From: Vibrio gelatinilyticus
Lineage (GTDB): Bacteria; Pseudomonadota; Gammaproteobacteria; Enterobacterales; Vibrionaceae
Assembly: GCF_022836845.1 (NCBI RefSeq)
Contig: NZ_JAJNNZ010000006.1
Location: forward strand, 124,001 to 188,000
Direction of reading: 5' to 3'
Length of the DNA: 64,000 bases
The notes below the pieces were generated by a model. The model did not search any database. It was not told the DNA's origin and was given only the letters and a program-made list of their open reading frames with translations. This document shows, one piece after another, positions 16,713-25,851 of this stretch. The translations under genes were made by a program, and so were the position numbers. Position 1 is the first letter of the stretch. Every line of letters begins with the position of its first letter.

Positions 16713-18362
16713 CTACTGACGAAACTTTGCTTTGCGGAAACGGCTTAAAGCAGAAATGACATCAATGACTCGCGGTTTAGCTAAATCTCCTGAGTTAGGC
16801 ATCGAATCGCTCCAACGTTCGTTTAGCAACTCAGATATGGCTTTAGGCGGATGAGTCGCCCAACCTGCATTTTGAGCTAGCTGAAACCAAACCCAACCAA
16901 TAGCGTTGACTTCAGAACCTGACTCAAGCTGCTCTAACGCAGATAGGTCTATAAACTCTTGTCCAAACCTAAGAGTATGAGTCCCTTTGCTAGACACTCT
17001 AAACTTACCTTCGCTTAGTGTTTTCATCAGTAAAGATTGATCGAGTTGACGCGGTGGAAGCAGTTCAAGGGGCTTTTCTGATTCATTCTTTCTCGCTGTT
17101 GGATGCAGCTTGATCACTTCTTGTGCTTTTTCTGTTACATCAATGGCTTGGTATTCATGTAGTTGAATGACAGTGTCTGCGACATCTAGGTAATCTCCCG
17201 AACCACCCATAACGATTATGGTCGAAACGTTTAATTCATCGCGAAGCTGTCCTACACGGTCAACGAAAGGCGTGATGGGCTCATCGCCTTTAGATACCAG
17301 AGCTTGCATACGCTCATCGCGGATCATGAAATTTGTCGCTGACGTATCTTCATCGATAAGAATGCTGTTTGCACCGGATTCGATAGACTCTTGTAGCCAT
17401 GCTGCTTGGGACGTTGAGCCTGATGCGTCTTGAGTTGAGAAGTCTTTGGTATCACGGCCATGAGGCAAGTGATTAATGTAATTACTCAGGTTCAATGCAT
17501 GGATACTTCGCCCGTCTTCGGCCTTAATCTTGACAGCGTTGACATCAGTGACGATAGCTTCTCGGCCATCTCCCGGTATGTGGTTATAGATAGAGCGTTC
17601 AATGGCATTAAGCAGTGTAGACTTACCATGAAAACCGCCACCAACGATTAATGTAACACCCTTAGGGATCCCCATACCTGTTATCGGACCCTGATTAGGT
17701 CTATCTAATGTGACCGCCAGTGACTCGGGTGATTGAAAGGTAATTGCGTCTTTCATCGGCAAATCACAGTCGCCAGATAATCTTGGCAATACGCTATCAT
17801 TTCCGACAAATGCGACTAAGCCTTTTTCATTTAGCTGTCCACGCAGGGCAGTTTGGTCTTCAATGATTTCGCAATGACGTTTTAGGCCATCTAGGTCGAG
17901 TTCGCGTTCGATTGTCGATTTACGAATGTATTTTGGTAAATGAAAGGTCAATAAGTTAATGGCCTTTTTCCCAAGAATACTTCGACCTTCTGCCGGAAGA
18001 CTTACTCGAAATCGTAGCTCGATCCCTTGTTCTGTGAAGACGACGGCTGTTGAGTCAAGCACTGTTTGCCCTGTAAGGGTTATCGACAGTAAGTTTTCTT
18101 GTTTAGCGAGCTCGGCAAATCTACGTGCAATAAAATCTCGAGCTGCGAGTTGATAGGCCGTTGAATGTTCTTTCAACCAGGCTAAATCTGTTAACGACCA
18201 TTGCCTAAAAGCACGAAAGCGAGAAGATGAAGCGTAAGGATCCGCTTGTACATGATCGATATGGAGCTCAAAATCTGCAAAATTATAGCTACCTTTGATC
18301 TGTTGGTAAGCTCGATAATTTTGCTTTTCAATTTTCTTAAGTTTCGCGATTAGCTGATCCAT
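16713..18362 (-). CDS. Predicted ABC-class ATPase (PF09818 type), no transporter partner
   Basis: A 549-residue cytoplasmic ATPase with the Walker A loop GGGFHGKST near 250. A signature-like segment (STQDASGSTSQAAWLQESI) follows, then a Walker B stretch ending SILIDEDTSATNFM. The N-terminal 190 residues are a family-specific domain. The layout matches the predicted ATPases of the ABC class (PF09818, from memory), which are single proteins without membrane partners and lack a firm function; RNA or DNA handling is suspected in the literature. The start is taken as the ATG at 18362 with GAG nine bases ahead; an in-frame TTG lies 21 bases upstream. Confidence 0.88.
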   Translation of the reverse strand: MDQLIAKLKKIEKQNYRAYQQIKGSYNFADFELHIDHVQADPYASSSRFRAFRQWSLTDLAWLKEHSTAYQLAARDFIARRFAELAKQENLLSITLTGQTVLDSTAVVFTEQGIELRFRVSLPAEGRSILGKKAINLLTFHLPKYIRKSTIERELDLDGLKRHCEIIEDQTALRGQLNEKGLVAFVGNDSVLPRLSGDCDLPMKDAITFQSPESLAVTLDRPNQGPITGMGIPKGVTLIVGGGFHGKSTLLNAIERSIYNHIPGDGREAIVTDVNAVKIKAEDGRSIHALNLSNYINHLPHGRDTKDFSTQDASGSTSQAAWLQESIESGANSILIDEDTSATNFMIRDERMQALVSKGDEPITPFVDRVGQLRDELNVSTIIVMGGSGDYLDVADTVIQLHEYQAIDVTEKAQEVIKLHPTARKNESEKPLELLPPRQLDQSLLMKTLSEGKFRVSSKGTHTLRFGQEFIDLSALEQLESGSEVNAIGWVWFQLAQNAGWATHPPKAISELLNERWSDSMPNSGDLAKPRVIDVISALSRFRKAKFRQ

Positions 18363-18477
18363 AACGATCGTCTCAAGTTTCAATAAGTTGGTGCGCGATT
18401 ATAGGAGCCTATCAAGGCTACGTAAAGGGTAACGTGGCTTATCAGGCAAGATAGTGGTCAGGGGCTAATGCCGAGCA

Positions 18478-20406
18478 TTAACGTATGACATTGTTCGCAA
18501 CTTTCGGTGGAAAACGTTGCAAGAATTTTTGTTCAAATTCATCGCCAGGCATTGGTCGTGCGTAGTAGTAGCCCTGGCCAATATCGCAGTTTTCTTTGCA
18601 AATAAAGCTATGGTGAAGCTTGTTCTCAACACCTTCTACGACCACTTCTTTCTTCAGCTTTTTGGCAATACTGATAATTGACCGAATGATAGCCTCGTCA
18701 TTGGGGTTGTCGTGTATGTTCTGCAAAAAGCTTTTGTCTACTTTGATACTGTCAAACGGTAATTGTTTTAGGTAGTTGAACGAGGCGTACCCAGTACCAA
18801 AATCATCTAAAGAAAAAGAGACACCTTGCTCGTGCAAGCTTAAGACATTTGCCTTTGCTACTTCGAGATTAGAAATCAGACAGCTTTCGGTAAGTTCTAA
18901 CTCAATATTTTTGGCAGGCAATTCGTGTTGTTCTAATAGGTCAATCAACCGCTCTGCAAACAAAGGGTCACAAATTTGCTTAGCCGAGATATTGACAGAC
19001 ACCTTGAATTCGCTTTCCATCGTTGCCCATTCTGAAGCCTTATCGATGGCGGCCCTTAAAACGAAGTTTCCAAGTTCAATGATAAGGCCGTTTTGTTCGG
19101 CCATGTGTATTAGGGCTTCATTTGAAATCTCGCCTAAAATGGGATGCTTCCACCTTAATAAGACCTCAGCGCCAACCCAACGTTGATCAATAGGCCTCAC
19201 TTTTGGCTGAAAGTACAAGATAAGATCATCATTGCGAACGGCTTGAAGTAGGTAACATTCAAGTTGATTAAACTCTTTTTGTTCTTCTGAGTCTGCTTTG
19301 GTGAAAAGTGTGTATTGCGCGCCTGACTCCTTGCATGATACTGATGCGTGGTAGGCTTTGTTGATCAGCTTATCTGGATCATCGGTGTGATAGGATGTCG
19401 CGATCCCCATATAGGCATGAATATGAACTTCATGCTCTTTTACGACAAAACCTTTTCGGCCAACGCTCGCTAGTTGCTCACATAGTTTAGCCAAATAGCC
19501 TTCGTCGTTGGGGGAGACATGCACACAAAAGGCTATTTCAGTTGTTGAAACTCGCGCCATGCTGATGTTGTCGTTGACACATTGTCTTATTTTTTTTTCG
19601 TAGTCGATCAGGAGTTCTTCAAATTCATGGCTGCCAAGCCTAGTATGTATCCTCTCGCCGTTGGTTAAATGTATGAGAATAACAGCAAGAAATTTGTTTG
19701 AACTTCCTTGTTCACATCGGATAAGTTGCTCTTTTAACGCAATTTCAAACCCTTTTCTATTAAGCATTAATGTGCCCGCATCGTGATTTTTTTGATGCTC
19801 TAGTTGCTTTTCCAAAAGGATTCTAAGGTTGGTTTCAACTTCTAAACTGTGGCTAATCTGGTCAACCTTGGTATCAAGTTTACTGATGAGTGCGCCCGCT
19901 GTTTTTTGGTTAACTTCAATCTCTTTTTGCAACATATGAATATGCAGATTATTTTTTAAGATACCCGCTAAGTGCTCTATTGTGGCTGTGGCATAGTCTT
20001 CATTGGTATTCAATGACACAAGCACGCCATAGGGTTCGCCTTTGGCTAAGCAAATCTGTCTAACCGACAGTGTTTTGAAATAATAGATGGAATTAGGTTC
20101 GCCAAATTGCTTGAAGTAATTAAAACAATGATCGATTGCTGTTTTTTCGTGAGTATCAACAGACTTGGTAAGGAAGGGTGTAATCGCTTCTATTTCGGGT
20201 ACTTTTATATTTGAAATGTAGAGATCTTTTTTGATAAACGAGCCAACGACAACCTTTAGGTACAGCTCTGAACCTTGATAAGTGAACAGTGCGAGAACAG
20301 GGCAATGAGTTATTTCAGATACAAAATTCATTAAGGACATGCTCGTCCCAAATGGGTTTTCTTTTATATAAGTGTTATCACTTGACCGAACCTGCATCCT
20401 TTGCAT
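18478..20406 (-). CDS. GGDEF-EAL protein, likely c-di-GMP phosphodiesterase
   Basis: A 642-residue protein with three parts: an N-terminal GAF-like sensor region (to about 170), a degenerate GGDEF domain (about 200-370) and an EAL domain (about 380-630). The GGDEF signature is replaced by ARVSTTEIAFCV, so cyclase activity is unlikely. The EAL domain keeps the substrate and metal residues: EVLLRW in place of EALLRW, VSVNISAKQ, ELTES, DDFGTGYAS, KVDKSF and VVEGVE. This predicts c-di-GMP hydrolysis with the GGDEF domain as a regulator. No membrane helix or signal is seen. AAGGGA lies six bases before the ATG. Confidence 0.9.
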   Translation of the reverse strand: MQRMQVRSSDNTYIKENPFGTSMSLMNFVSEITHCPVLALFTYQGSELYLKVVVGSFIKKDLYISNIKVPEIEAITPFLTKSVDTHEKTAIDHCFNYFKQFGEPNSIYYFKTLSVRQICLAKGEPYGVLVSLNTNEDYATATIEHLAGILKNNLHIHMLQKEIEVNQKTAGALISKLDTKVDQISHSLEVETNLRILLEKQLEHQKNHDAGTLMLNRKGFEIALKEQLIRCEQGSSNKFLAVILIHLTNGERIHTRLGSHEFEELLIDYEKKIRQCVNDNISMARVSTTEIAFCVHVSPNDEGYLAKLCEQLASVGRKGFVVKEHEVHIHAYMGIATSYHTDDPDKLINKAYHASVSCKESGAQYTLFTKADSEEQKEFNQLECYLLQAVRNDDLILYFQPKVRPIDQRWVGAEVLLRWKHPILGEISNEALIHMAEQNGLIIELGNFVLRAAIDKASEWATMESEFKVSVNISAKQICDPLFAERLIDLLEQHELPAKNIELELTESCLISNLEVAKANVLSLHEQGVSFSLDDFGTGYASFNYLKQLPFDSIKVDKSFLQNIHDNPNDEAIIRSIISIAKKLKKEVVVEGVENKLHHSFICKENCDIGQGYYYARPMPGDEFEQKFLQRFPPKVANNVIR

Positions 20407-20467
20407 AGAAATCCCTTTTTATATATGTCTATGACAAAGTATAAGAAATTAATCATGGCCCGATTAC

Positions 20468-20499
20468 AAAAAAAACCTTCTAATAAAAATAGAAGGTTT
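20468..20499 (-). terminator. Terminator of fabV
   Basis: On the minus strand AAACCTTCTA and TAGAAGGTTTTTTTT flank a seven-base A/T loop, about 50 bases after the fabV stop. Confidence 0.9.
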
Positions 20500-20549
20500 C
20501 TAAACTACATTGTTCTCAATAGTGAGACGAGGACAAGAACATTACGACG

Positions 20550-21746
20550 TTATGGGACCAGTTTTTTCAATCTGGTGATATCGGTTTTGGCCAAGTAATC
20601 GATATTGTCGTAGCTAAATCCGTTGAGCTTTAAAAAGTCCGACTTAAAACCTTCATAGTCACCAAGGGTTTTAAAGTTGGAATGATCCATGTCTTTCAAA
20701 ATATCAGCGACTTGAGATTGTACATCGGCATCCAACTCGAGATCGTCCATACGCAACAGTCGCTCTGCGTCGACAGGTACATTTTCGTTACCATAAAGCT
20801 TGTCGGAAAACAGGCGTTGCATCTGTGCAATACAATCTTCGTGAGTGCCTTTTTCTTTCATTACTTTGTATAGAGCAAGGAGATAGGGGCTCAATCCGGG
20901 GATAAACACGCTGGCTTTGGTGACCAACGCTTTGCATACCGTGGCATAAGCACTCCCGCCAAAGTTAGCCATCTCAATATTAAGAAAGTGGCTGGTTTGG
21001 TGGAGATCAATTTTTGCCCGACCGAGTGTTCCATCCAAGTAAATAGGGTGTGTGACTTCTGGTCCCATATAGGAAAACGCGATGGTTTTACAGCCTTGAG
21101 CAACAGCTTCTGCATTGATTAATGTATCGATCCAGCTCTCCCAGTCTTCACCACCCATGACTTTGAGTGTTCCTTCAATTTCATTCTCAGTGGCAGCAGG
21201 CATCACAGTATCTATCCAACGGTCATGCTCAAGATCGATAATAGAGCCATCTAAGCTTTGCCCAACAGGTCGAATGGCGCTTTTCCAAAATTCTCCATTA
21301 CCTTTAGGTCGAACGCCAGTTGCCAAGCTATAAATGACTAGCTCAACTTCACCCTCGAAATAGGTTTCAATGGCTTCGATGACTTGATCACGAGTATCTT
21401 GAGAAAAAGCATCGCCAACAATATTAATCGCACGCCGACCGGCTTGTTGAGCTCGCTGTTTGAAGAAAATGTTATTGTACCAACCGGCAGTCCCAATCCC
21501 TTTTTGAGAAGGGCCTTTTTCGAAAGAAACTCCGATAGTATCGCAATTGGCACCGCCAAAAGTAAGTGCAATACGTGCCGCTAAACCAAATCCAGACGAA
21601 GCCCCTAAAATCAACACTCTTTTAGGCGGGGTTTTGATCTGCTTTGCGTTCTTAACGTACTCTATTTGAGAATCAATAGACTGTTTGCAGCCTTCAGGAT
21701 GAGCGGAGCGCGCGACCACGCCGTTAATAATGGGTGTAATAATCAC
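20550..21746 (-). CDS. fabV: NADH-dependent trans-2-enoyl-ACP reductase FabV
   Basis: FabV reduces trans-2-enoyl-ACP in the last step of each fatty-acid elongation cycle and is intrinsically less sensitive to triclosan than FabI. The Rossmann motif is GASSGFG (48-54) and the catalytic pair is Y236-x8-K245 in YLDGTLGRAK; the SDR-like core is embedded in a 398-residue chain of normal FabV length. The sequence is clearly divergent from the V. cholerae enzyme I recall, so it may be the second vibrio FabV copy. The start is the GTG at 21746, which aligns with the usual MII opening; a TTG nine bases upstream is too near the AGG. Confidence 0.92.
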   Translation of the reverse strand: MIITPIINGVVARSAHPEGCKQSIDSQIEYVKNAKQIKTPPKRVLILGASSGFGLAARIALTFGGANCDTIGVSFEKGPSQKGIGTAGWYNNIFFKQRAQQAGRRAINIVGDAFSQDTRDQVIEAIETYFEGEVELVIYSLATGVRPKGNGEFWKSAIRPVGQSLDGSIIDLEHDRWIDTVMPAATENEIEGTLKVMGGEDWESWIDTLINAEAVAQGCKTIAFSYMGPEVTHPIYLDGTLGRAKIDLHQTSHFLNIEMANFGGSAYATVCKALVTKASVFIPGLSPYLLALYKVMKEKGTHEDCIAQMQRLFSDKLYGNENVPVDAERLLRMDDLELDADVQSQVADILKDMDHSNFKTLGDYEGFKSDFLKLNGFSYDNIDYLAKTDITRLKKLVP

Positions 21747-21875
21747 AAGAGACAACCTGTAGAGTGAACAATACTCATTAGACTAAGTGATGTTGCGAAG
21801 ATGAGTCTTGAGCTAAACCACTAAAAGTGAATAAATGTTGATTAAAAATGTACTTTTTTACATGCCTAAGCAGGT

Positions 21876-22481
21876 TTAATCGAGATGAGGTTGCAATTGA
21901 TTAGCAACAAACTCGGCAATCCAGGGCTGAGCTTGGGCCTTTGGGTGCAGACCATCGTCCATCATCCAATCTGCGCGTTGTATTACGTGCTCTAAGAAAA
22001 ACGGTACAAGGGTGACTTGGTTTGAATGTGCCAGATCAGGATAGATGTTTTCAAAAAGTTGAGTGTATCTTTTACCATAATTAGGTGGGATCCTGATCTG
22101 CATTAGGAACACTTTCGCACCAGAGGATTGGCTTAATGATATGATTTCGTTTAAGTTGTCCTTTACTAGGTTTGGTTTGAAACCTCTTAGACCGTCATTG
22201 GCTCCGAGCTCTACCAGTACATAGTCGGGGGTATGCTGTTCAATTAGTGCAGGAAGTTTAGCCAGCCCATTTCCAGTAGTATCACCAGAGACACTACCAT
22301 TAATTACTTCTATTGTTTGGTTGTGCTCCTGAGAAATGACGTTTGGTAGCAATGAAGGCCAGCTTTGTTCAATGCTCATGTTGTATCCGGCACTTAAACT
22401 GTCCCCTAGGACAAGTAGAGTCTTACTGTGAACTGCGAATGACAATATTAGAAACAAGACAAAGGAAATTTTACGGATCAT
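21876..22481 (-). CDS. tesA: Acyl-CoA thioesterase I / lysophospholipase L1, periplasmic
   Basis: TesA is a periplasmic SGNH hydrolase that cleaves acyl-CoA, acyl-ACP and lysophospholipid esters. A signal peptide ([19 protein letters not shown]) precedes GDSLSAGY (nucleophile Ser), the oxyanion Gly and Asn occur in SVSGDT and ELGANDG, and the Asp-His pair is DDGLHP. The ATG at 22481 gives a normal signal peptide; another ATG lies 12 bases upstream. It is divergent from ybbA, as in enterobacteria, and here the two ATG codons share bases. Confidence 0.93.
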   Translation of the reverse strand: MIRKISFVLFLILSFAVHSKTLLVLGDSLSAGYNMSIEQSWPSLLPNVISQEHNQTIEVINGSVSGDTTGNGLAKLPALIEQHTPDYVLVELGANDGLRGFKPNLVKDNLNEIISLSQSSGAKVFLMQIRIPPNYGKRYTQLFENIYPDLAHSNQVTLVPFFLEHVIQRADWMMDDGLHPKAQAQPWIAEFVANQLQPHLD

Positions 22482-23166
22482 GCGCTCAACCATTATAAAA
22501 GCAGAATCGATTAATAAAGTAGTGTCTACGAAATCCGAGTCGTTGACAATCCTAAAAAATGTCAGTCTAGATATTTATCAAGGTGAAACCGTCGCTATTG
22601 TAGGCACCTCCGGAGCCGGTAAGACTACCTTGATGACGCTACTTGCAGGCCTGGACAGACCAAGCGAAGGCCGAATTTCTTTGCTAGGCAACACCATTTC
22701 TGAACTTGATGATGAAGAAAGAGCGGCAATCCGAAGCCAAAATGTAGGGTTTGTATTTCAAAGTTTTTTGTTGATTCCAAGTTTGACCGCTCTAGACAAT
22801 GTTACTTTGCCGTGCTTACTGCGTGGGGAAAAAGAAGATCAGAAACAAGCATTGCGTCTATTAGATTCTGTTGGCCTGAAAGACAGAGCCGATCATTTGC
22901 CTTCTCAACTTTCTGGCGGAGAGCAGCAACGAGTTTCTATAGCTCGGGCTTTTATGACAAACCCAGATGTACTGTTTGCTGATGAACCCACAGGAAACCT
23001 TGATCAGAAAACAGCACAGAAAGTGGTTGAGCTTTTATTTGATCTTAACGCAAAGCATGGAACGACCTTAGTCCTAGTTACTCATGATTTGGCGTTAGCT
23101 GATAAATGTGACCGAGTATTACTAATGAATAATGGCACATTAAAGGAGTCAACCGATGAGCAATAA
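22480..23166 (+). CDS. ybbA: ABC transporter ATPase YbbA (LolD-like)
   Basis: The ATP-binding subunit of the YbbAP transporter, 228 residues. Walker A is [10 protein letters not shown] (41-50), then [15 protein letters not shown], the signature [10 protein letters not shown], Walker [10 protein letters not shown] and the switch VTHD. It belongs to the MacB/LolD type of mechanotransmission ABC proteins that work with FtsX-fold permeases. YbbAP has been proposed to act in envelope lipid handling with TesA, in line with the divergent tesA. It overlaps ybbP by 11 bases. Confidence 0.93.
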   Translation: MRSTIIKAESINKVVSTKSESLTILKNVSLDIYQGETVAIVGTSGAGKTTLMTLLAGLDRPSEGRISLLGNTISELDDEERAAIRSQNVGFVFQSFLLIPSLTALDNVTLPCLLRGEKEDQKQALRLLDSVGLKDRADHLPSQLSGGEQQRVSIARAFMTNPDVLFADEPTGNLDQKTAQKVVELLFDLNAKHGTTLVLVTHDLALADKCDRVLLMNNGTLKESTDEQ

Positions 23167-25573
23167 ATACAGAGTATTGCAGCGGTTGTTTGCTTGGTCT
23201 GTAGATGAAATTCGCCAAGGGCAACTATGGCCAGTCGCATTGTCATTTGCTCTAATCATAGCCTGTATTTTTGGACTAAGTGCGTTGGCGGAAAGAATGG
23301 AGCAAGTCATTGTTAAACAGGGTAAAGATGCTCTTACAGCCGACACAGTTTTTGTTAGTTCGAACCAGATTAATACTCAAGTTATCGATGCTATCGAGTT
23401 CAGCGAGATGGATTCGTCGTTTTATACCCGCTTCGCAACTATGGCGTTTAGTGACACATCAATGCAACTTGTTACTGTGAAAGCCGTGGATTCTAACTAT
23501 CCACTTCGCGGAAATTTGCAGCTGAAAGGGAATAAAGGACTGACGCAACACGTTGAGCCGGGTGAGTTGTGGCTTGACGAGCGCATCATGAATCAATTAG
23601 AAATAAAAATAGGTGACATTGTCACTATTGGTGATGCTGACCTGACTTTTACGGGCACTATTCTATCTGAGCCGGGCTTGAGTTTTAATCCTTTTCAACA
23701 AATGCCAGCCGCCTATATTCATAGTTCATCAATAGATGCCACAGGGGCCGTTCAGCTGGGTAGTCGCGTTCAGTTTCGTGTGTATTTGGTCGGAGATGAT
23801 GCTCAGGTAAGTAGCCTGAAAAGCCAGATACCCTTGACGGCGAGTGATCGCTGGAGAGACAGAGGGGAATCTAGTAGAACCAATGATATATTCGATAAAA
23901 CAACACAATACCTTTCGCTGACAGTAGCAATAATTATTATTATGTCTGCAGCAACCTTGATTTTGACGTGTCAGAATTATGTGCAATCTCGTCGCATGAC
24001 AGTTGCGATGCTGAAAAGCTTAGGGGCAAGCAGAATATGGTTAGTTCGTTGGCTCGTGATTCAGATTTCTGTTTTGCTCGCGGTAGGGATAATCTTAGGT
24101 TTGGCATCTGGGGTATTGTTAGAATATTTGTTACGCGTCCCTTTAGATGGACTGTTACCTGATCCGATCCCCCCTTACGGACTAAAACCAGTGCTGACTG
24201 CGATAGGGGTTAGCATTGTAATAGGTATTCCAGCGTTAGGTATCCCTTTATACCGTTTGGTATCGATTTCATCAATTGAGGTTGTGCAGAGGACAAGTGA
24301 ATCAAAAATTGGCTTAATTAACGCTTTAGTGTTGTTACCGCTGGCGGCGTTAGTGTACTTCTATTGGCAGAATACCCTTGTATGGCTGGTATTGTTAGGG
24401 ATTGTGGGACTGTTTTTTGTTCTCGCTATCGTCAGTTTGCTGTTGGTAAAACTGTTTAAGTCGATGCCACTGTCAGTGTCTTTTAAACTGGCAATTAGCC
24501 GGATCAACCGTTCGACTCGTTCTACCGGGTTACAATATGGAGCGTTGGGCCTATCGTTGATGCTGTTAACGACAATTTGGCTAGTAAGGACGGATCTGCT
24601 TTCTGACTGGAAAAGAACATTACCTGACGATGCCTCAAATGCCTTTGCCCTTAATATTTCTCAATACGACAAAGACAGTTATTTAGCCGCTCTGGACGCA
24701 GTGGATATCAATCGTAGCCAAGCTTTTCCAATCACAAGAGGACGCCTTGTTCAGATCAACGGGAATGACGCGAAATCGTATTTTGGTGATGGATCTCAAG
24801 AGGCCCTTAGTCGTGAGCTCAATTTCACGTATGCAGAACAGCTCCCTGATTACAATAGCGTCGTATCGGGTCAATGGTCTACTAAACAGGGAGTGTCCGT
24901 TGAACAAGAAGTGGCTGAAAGTCTTAATATCAAAATTGGCGATGAACTCACCTTCATGATCAACGGGCTTGAAGTCGAGGCCTTGGTGAATACGATCCGT
25001 ACCGTAGAATGGCGAGACATGAAGCCGAATTTCTATTTTATTTTTACACCTGACGTATTAAAACACATTGAAAGCACTTGGTTGGTTAGCTTTCGTTTAA
25101 ATCAAAATCATGATCAGTTAATTAACGAATTATCCAGACGTTACCCAACAGTGAGTCTGATGGATATCAGAATCATGGGCGAAAAAATACAGCAGCTTTT
25201 GGCGAAAATAGTCTGGTCTATTACCGTACTTGCTGGAATTGGGGTTTTGGCTGGCGTGTTACTGATCTTTACACTGCTGAGATTAGGCTTATCTCAAAGA
25301 CAACAAGAGATTCGTTTGTATCGCACTCTGGGGGCAAGTCGTAGACGAGTAGTGAGAACACTTTGGGCTGAGTATGGCGTAATGGCAGTAGTGGCAGGAG
25401 TGATCTCTGCCTTTGGCGCGGAGTTGGTAGTTGCTGTGATCATGAACTACGGGTTTGAATTAGATTGGAGGCCGCATCCAGAGATATGGCTAGCGGTTCC
25501 TCTATCGGCATTTTTGGTTTTAGCAATGGTACTTCGCTCATTAATTAGAAGAATGTTAACCCCCGTTGACTAG
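23156..25573 (+). CDS. ybbP: ABC transporter permease YbbP (FtsX fold)
   Basis: The inner-membrane partner of YbbA, 805 residues, close to the usual length. One helix near residue 30 precedes a large periplasmic domain; three helices at about 260-370 form the first FtsX repeat, a middle helix group follows at about 390-500, a second periplasmic domain comes next, and a last FtsX repeat sits at about 690-800. The cytoplasmic turns SLGASR and TLGASR are the coupling motifs for the ATPase. The start overlaps the ybbA end, which implies translational coupling. The substrate is not known from sequence. Confidence 0.93.
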   Translation: MSNKYRVLQRLFAWSVDEIRQGQLWPVALSFALIIACIFGLSALAERMEQVIVKQGKDALTADTVFVSSNQINTQVIDAIEFSEMDSSFYTRFATMAFSDTSMQLVTVKAVDSNYPLRGNLQLKGNKGLTQHVEPGELWLDERIMNQLEIKIGDIVTIGDADLTFTGTILSEPGLSFNPFQQMPAAYIHSSSIDATGAVQLGSRVQFRVYLVGDDAQVSSLKSQIPLTASDRWRDRGESSRTNDIFDKTTQYLSLTVAIIIIMSAATLILTCQNYVQSRRMTVAMLKSLGASRIWLVRWLVIQISVLLAVGIILGLASGVLLEYLLRVPLDGLLPDPIPPYGLKPVLTAIGVSIVIGIPALGIPLYRLVSISSIEVVQRTSESKIGLINALVLLPLAALVYFYWQNTLVWLVLLGIVGLFFVLAIVSLLLVKLFKSMPLSVSFKLAISRINRSTRSTGLQYGALGLSLMLLTTIWLVRTDLLSDWKRTLPDDASNAFALNISQYDKDSYLAALDAVDINRSQAFPITRGRLVQINGNDAKSYFGDGSQEALSRELNFTYAEQLPDYNSVVSGQWSTKQGVSVEQEVAESLNIKIGDELTFMINGLEVEALVNTIRTVEWRDMKPNFYFIFTPDVLKHIESTWLVSFRLNQNHDQLINELSRRYPTVSLMDIRIMGEKIQQLLAKIVWSITVLAGIGVLAGVLLIFTLLRLGLSQRQQEIRLYRTLGASRRRVVRTLWAEYGVMAVVAGVISAFGAELVVAVIMNYGFELDWRPHPEIWLAVPLSAFLVLAMVLRSLIRRMLTPVD

Positions 25574-25605
25574 GGGAGTCTAAGATTTCTCTGTGGTTTT
25601 TTTAG

Positions 25606-25640
25606 TTATCCACAAAAACCGTGGATAAAGTTTTGGATAA
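25606..25640. promoter_or_regulatory. Cluster of three DnaA-box-like sequences
   Basis: TTATCCACA (25606-25614) is a perfect consensus DnaA box. CGTGGATAA (25620-25628) is a one-mismatch box on the other strand and TTTGGATAA (25632-25640) a second inverted one. All lie within 35 bases in the spacer between ybbP and the FAD oxidoreductase gene. No rctB gene or iteron array is near, so this is not evidently an origin. DnaA titration or local regulation is possible. Confidence 0.5.
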
Positions 25641-25753
25641 CTTCACTGATTCATTCACTAAATAACTCGAAAGCCATTGTGCCATCAATCCTGAGGCACT
25701 AAAGACTGAAAATATGACTTTTCAACAGTAGAGAGTCCATTTTCTGTCAAGGA

Positions 25754-25784
25754 AAAACACGACAATAAATGTGTTTTTTTTTAA
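25754..25784 (+). terminator. Terminator-like hairpin 180 bases after ybbP
   Basis: AAAACAC and GTGTTTT flank a 10-base loop, with a run of T after it. It lies far from the ybbP stop, so it may end a long ybbP 3' region or a short RNA encoded in the spacer. Confidence 0.6.
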
Positions 25785-25851
25785 TAATATATAGCGCTAA
25801 AATAGCAGTTGTTTATAACTGTAAATACTAATAACGATTACCATAGGTCGG

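Noticed and set aside
18776..19186. 136-codon frame opposite the EAL domain
   Set aside because: It mirrors conserved EAL codons on the other strand and has no ribosome site.
25606..25640. DnaA-box cluster as a chromosome II replication origin
   Set aside because: Chromosome II origins need rctB and arrays of RctB iterons; neither is seen here.
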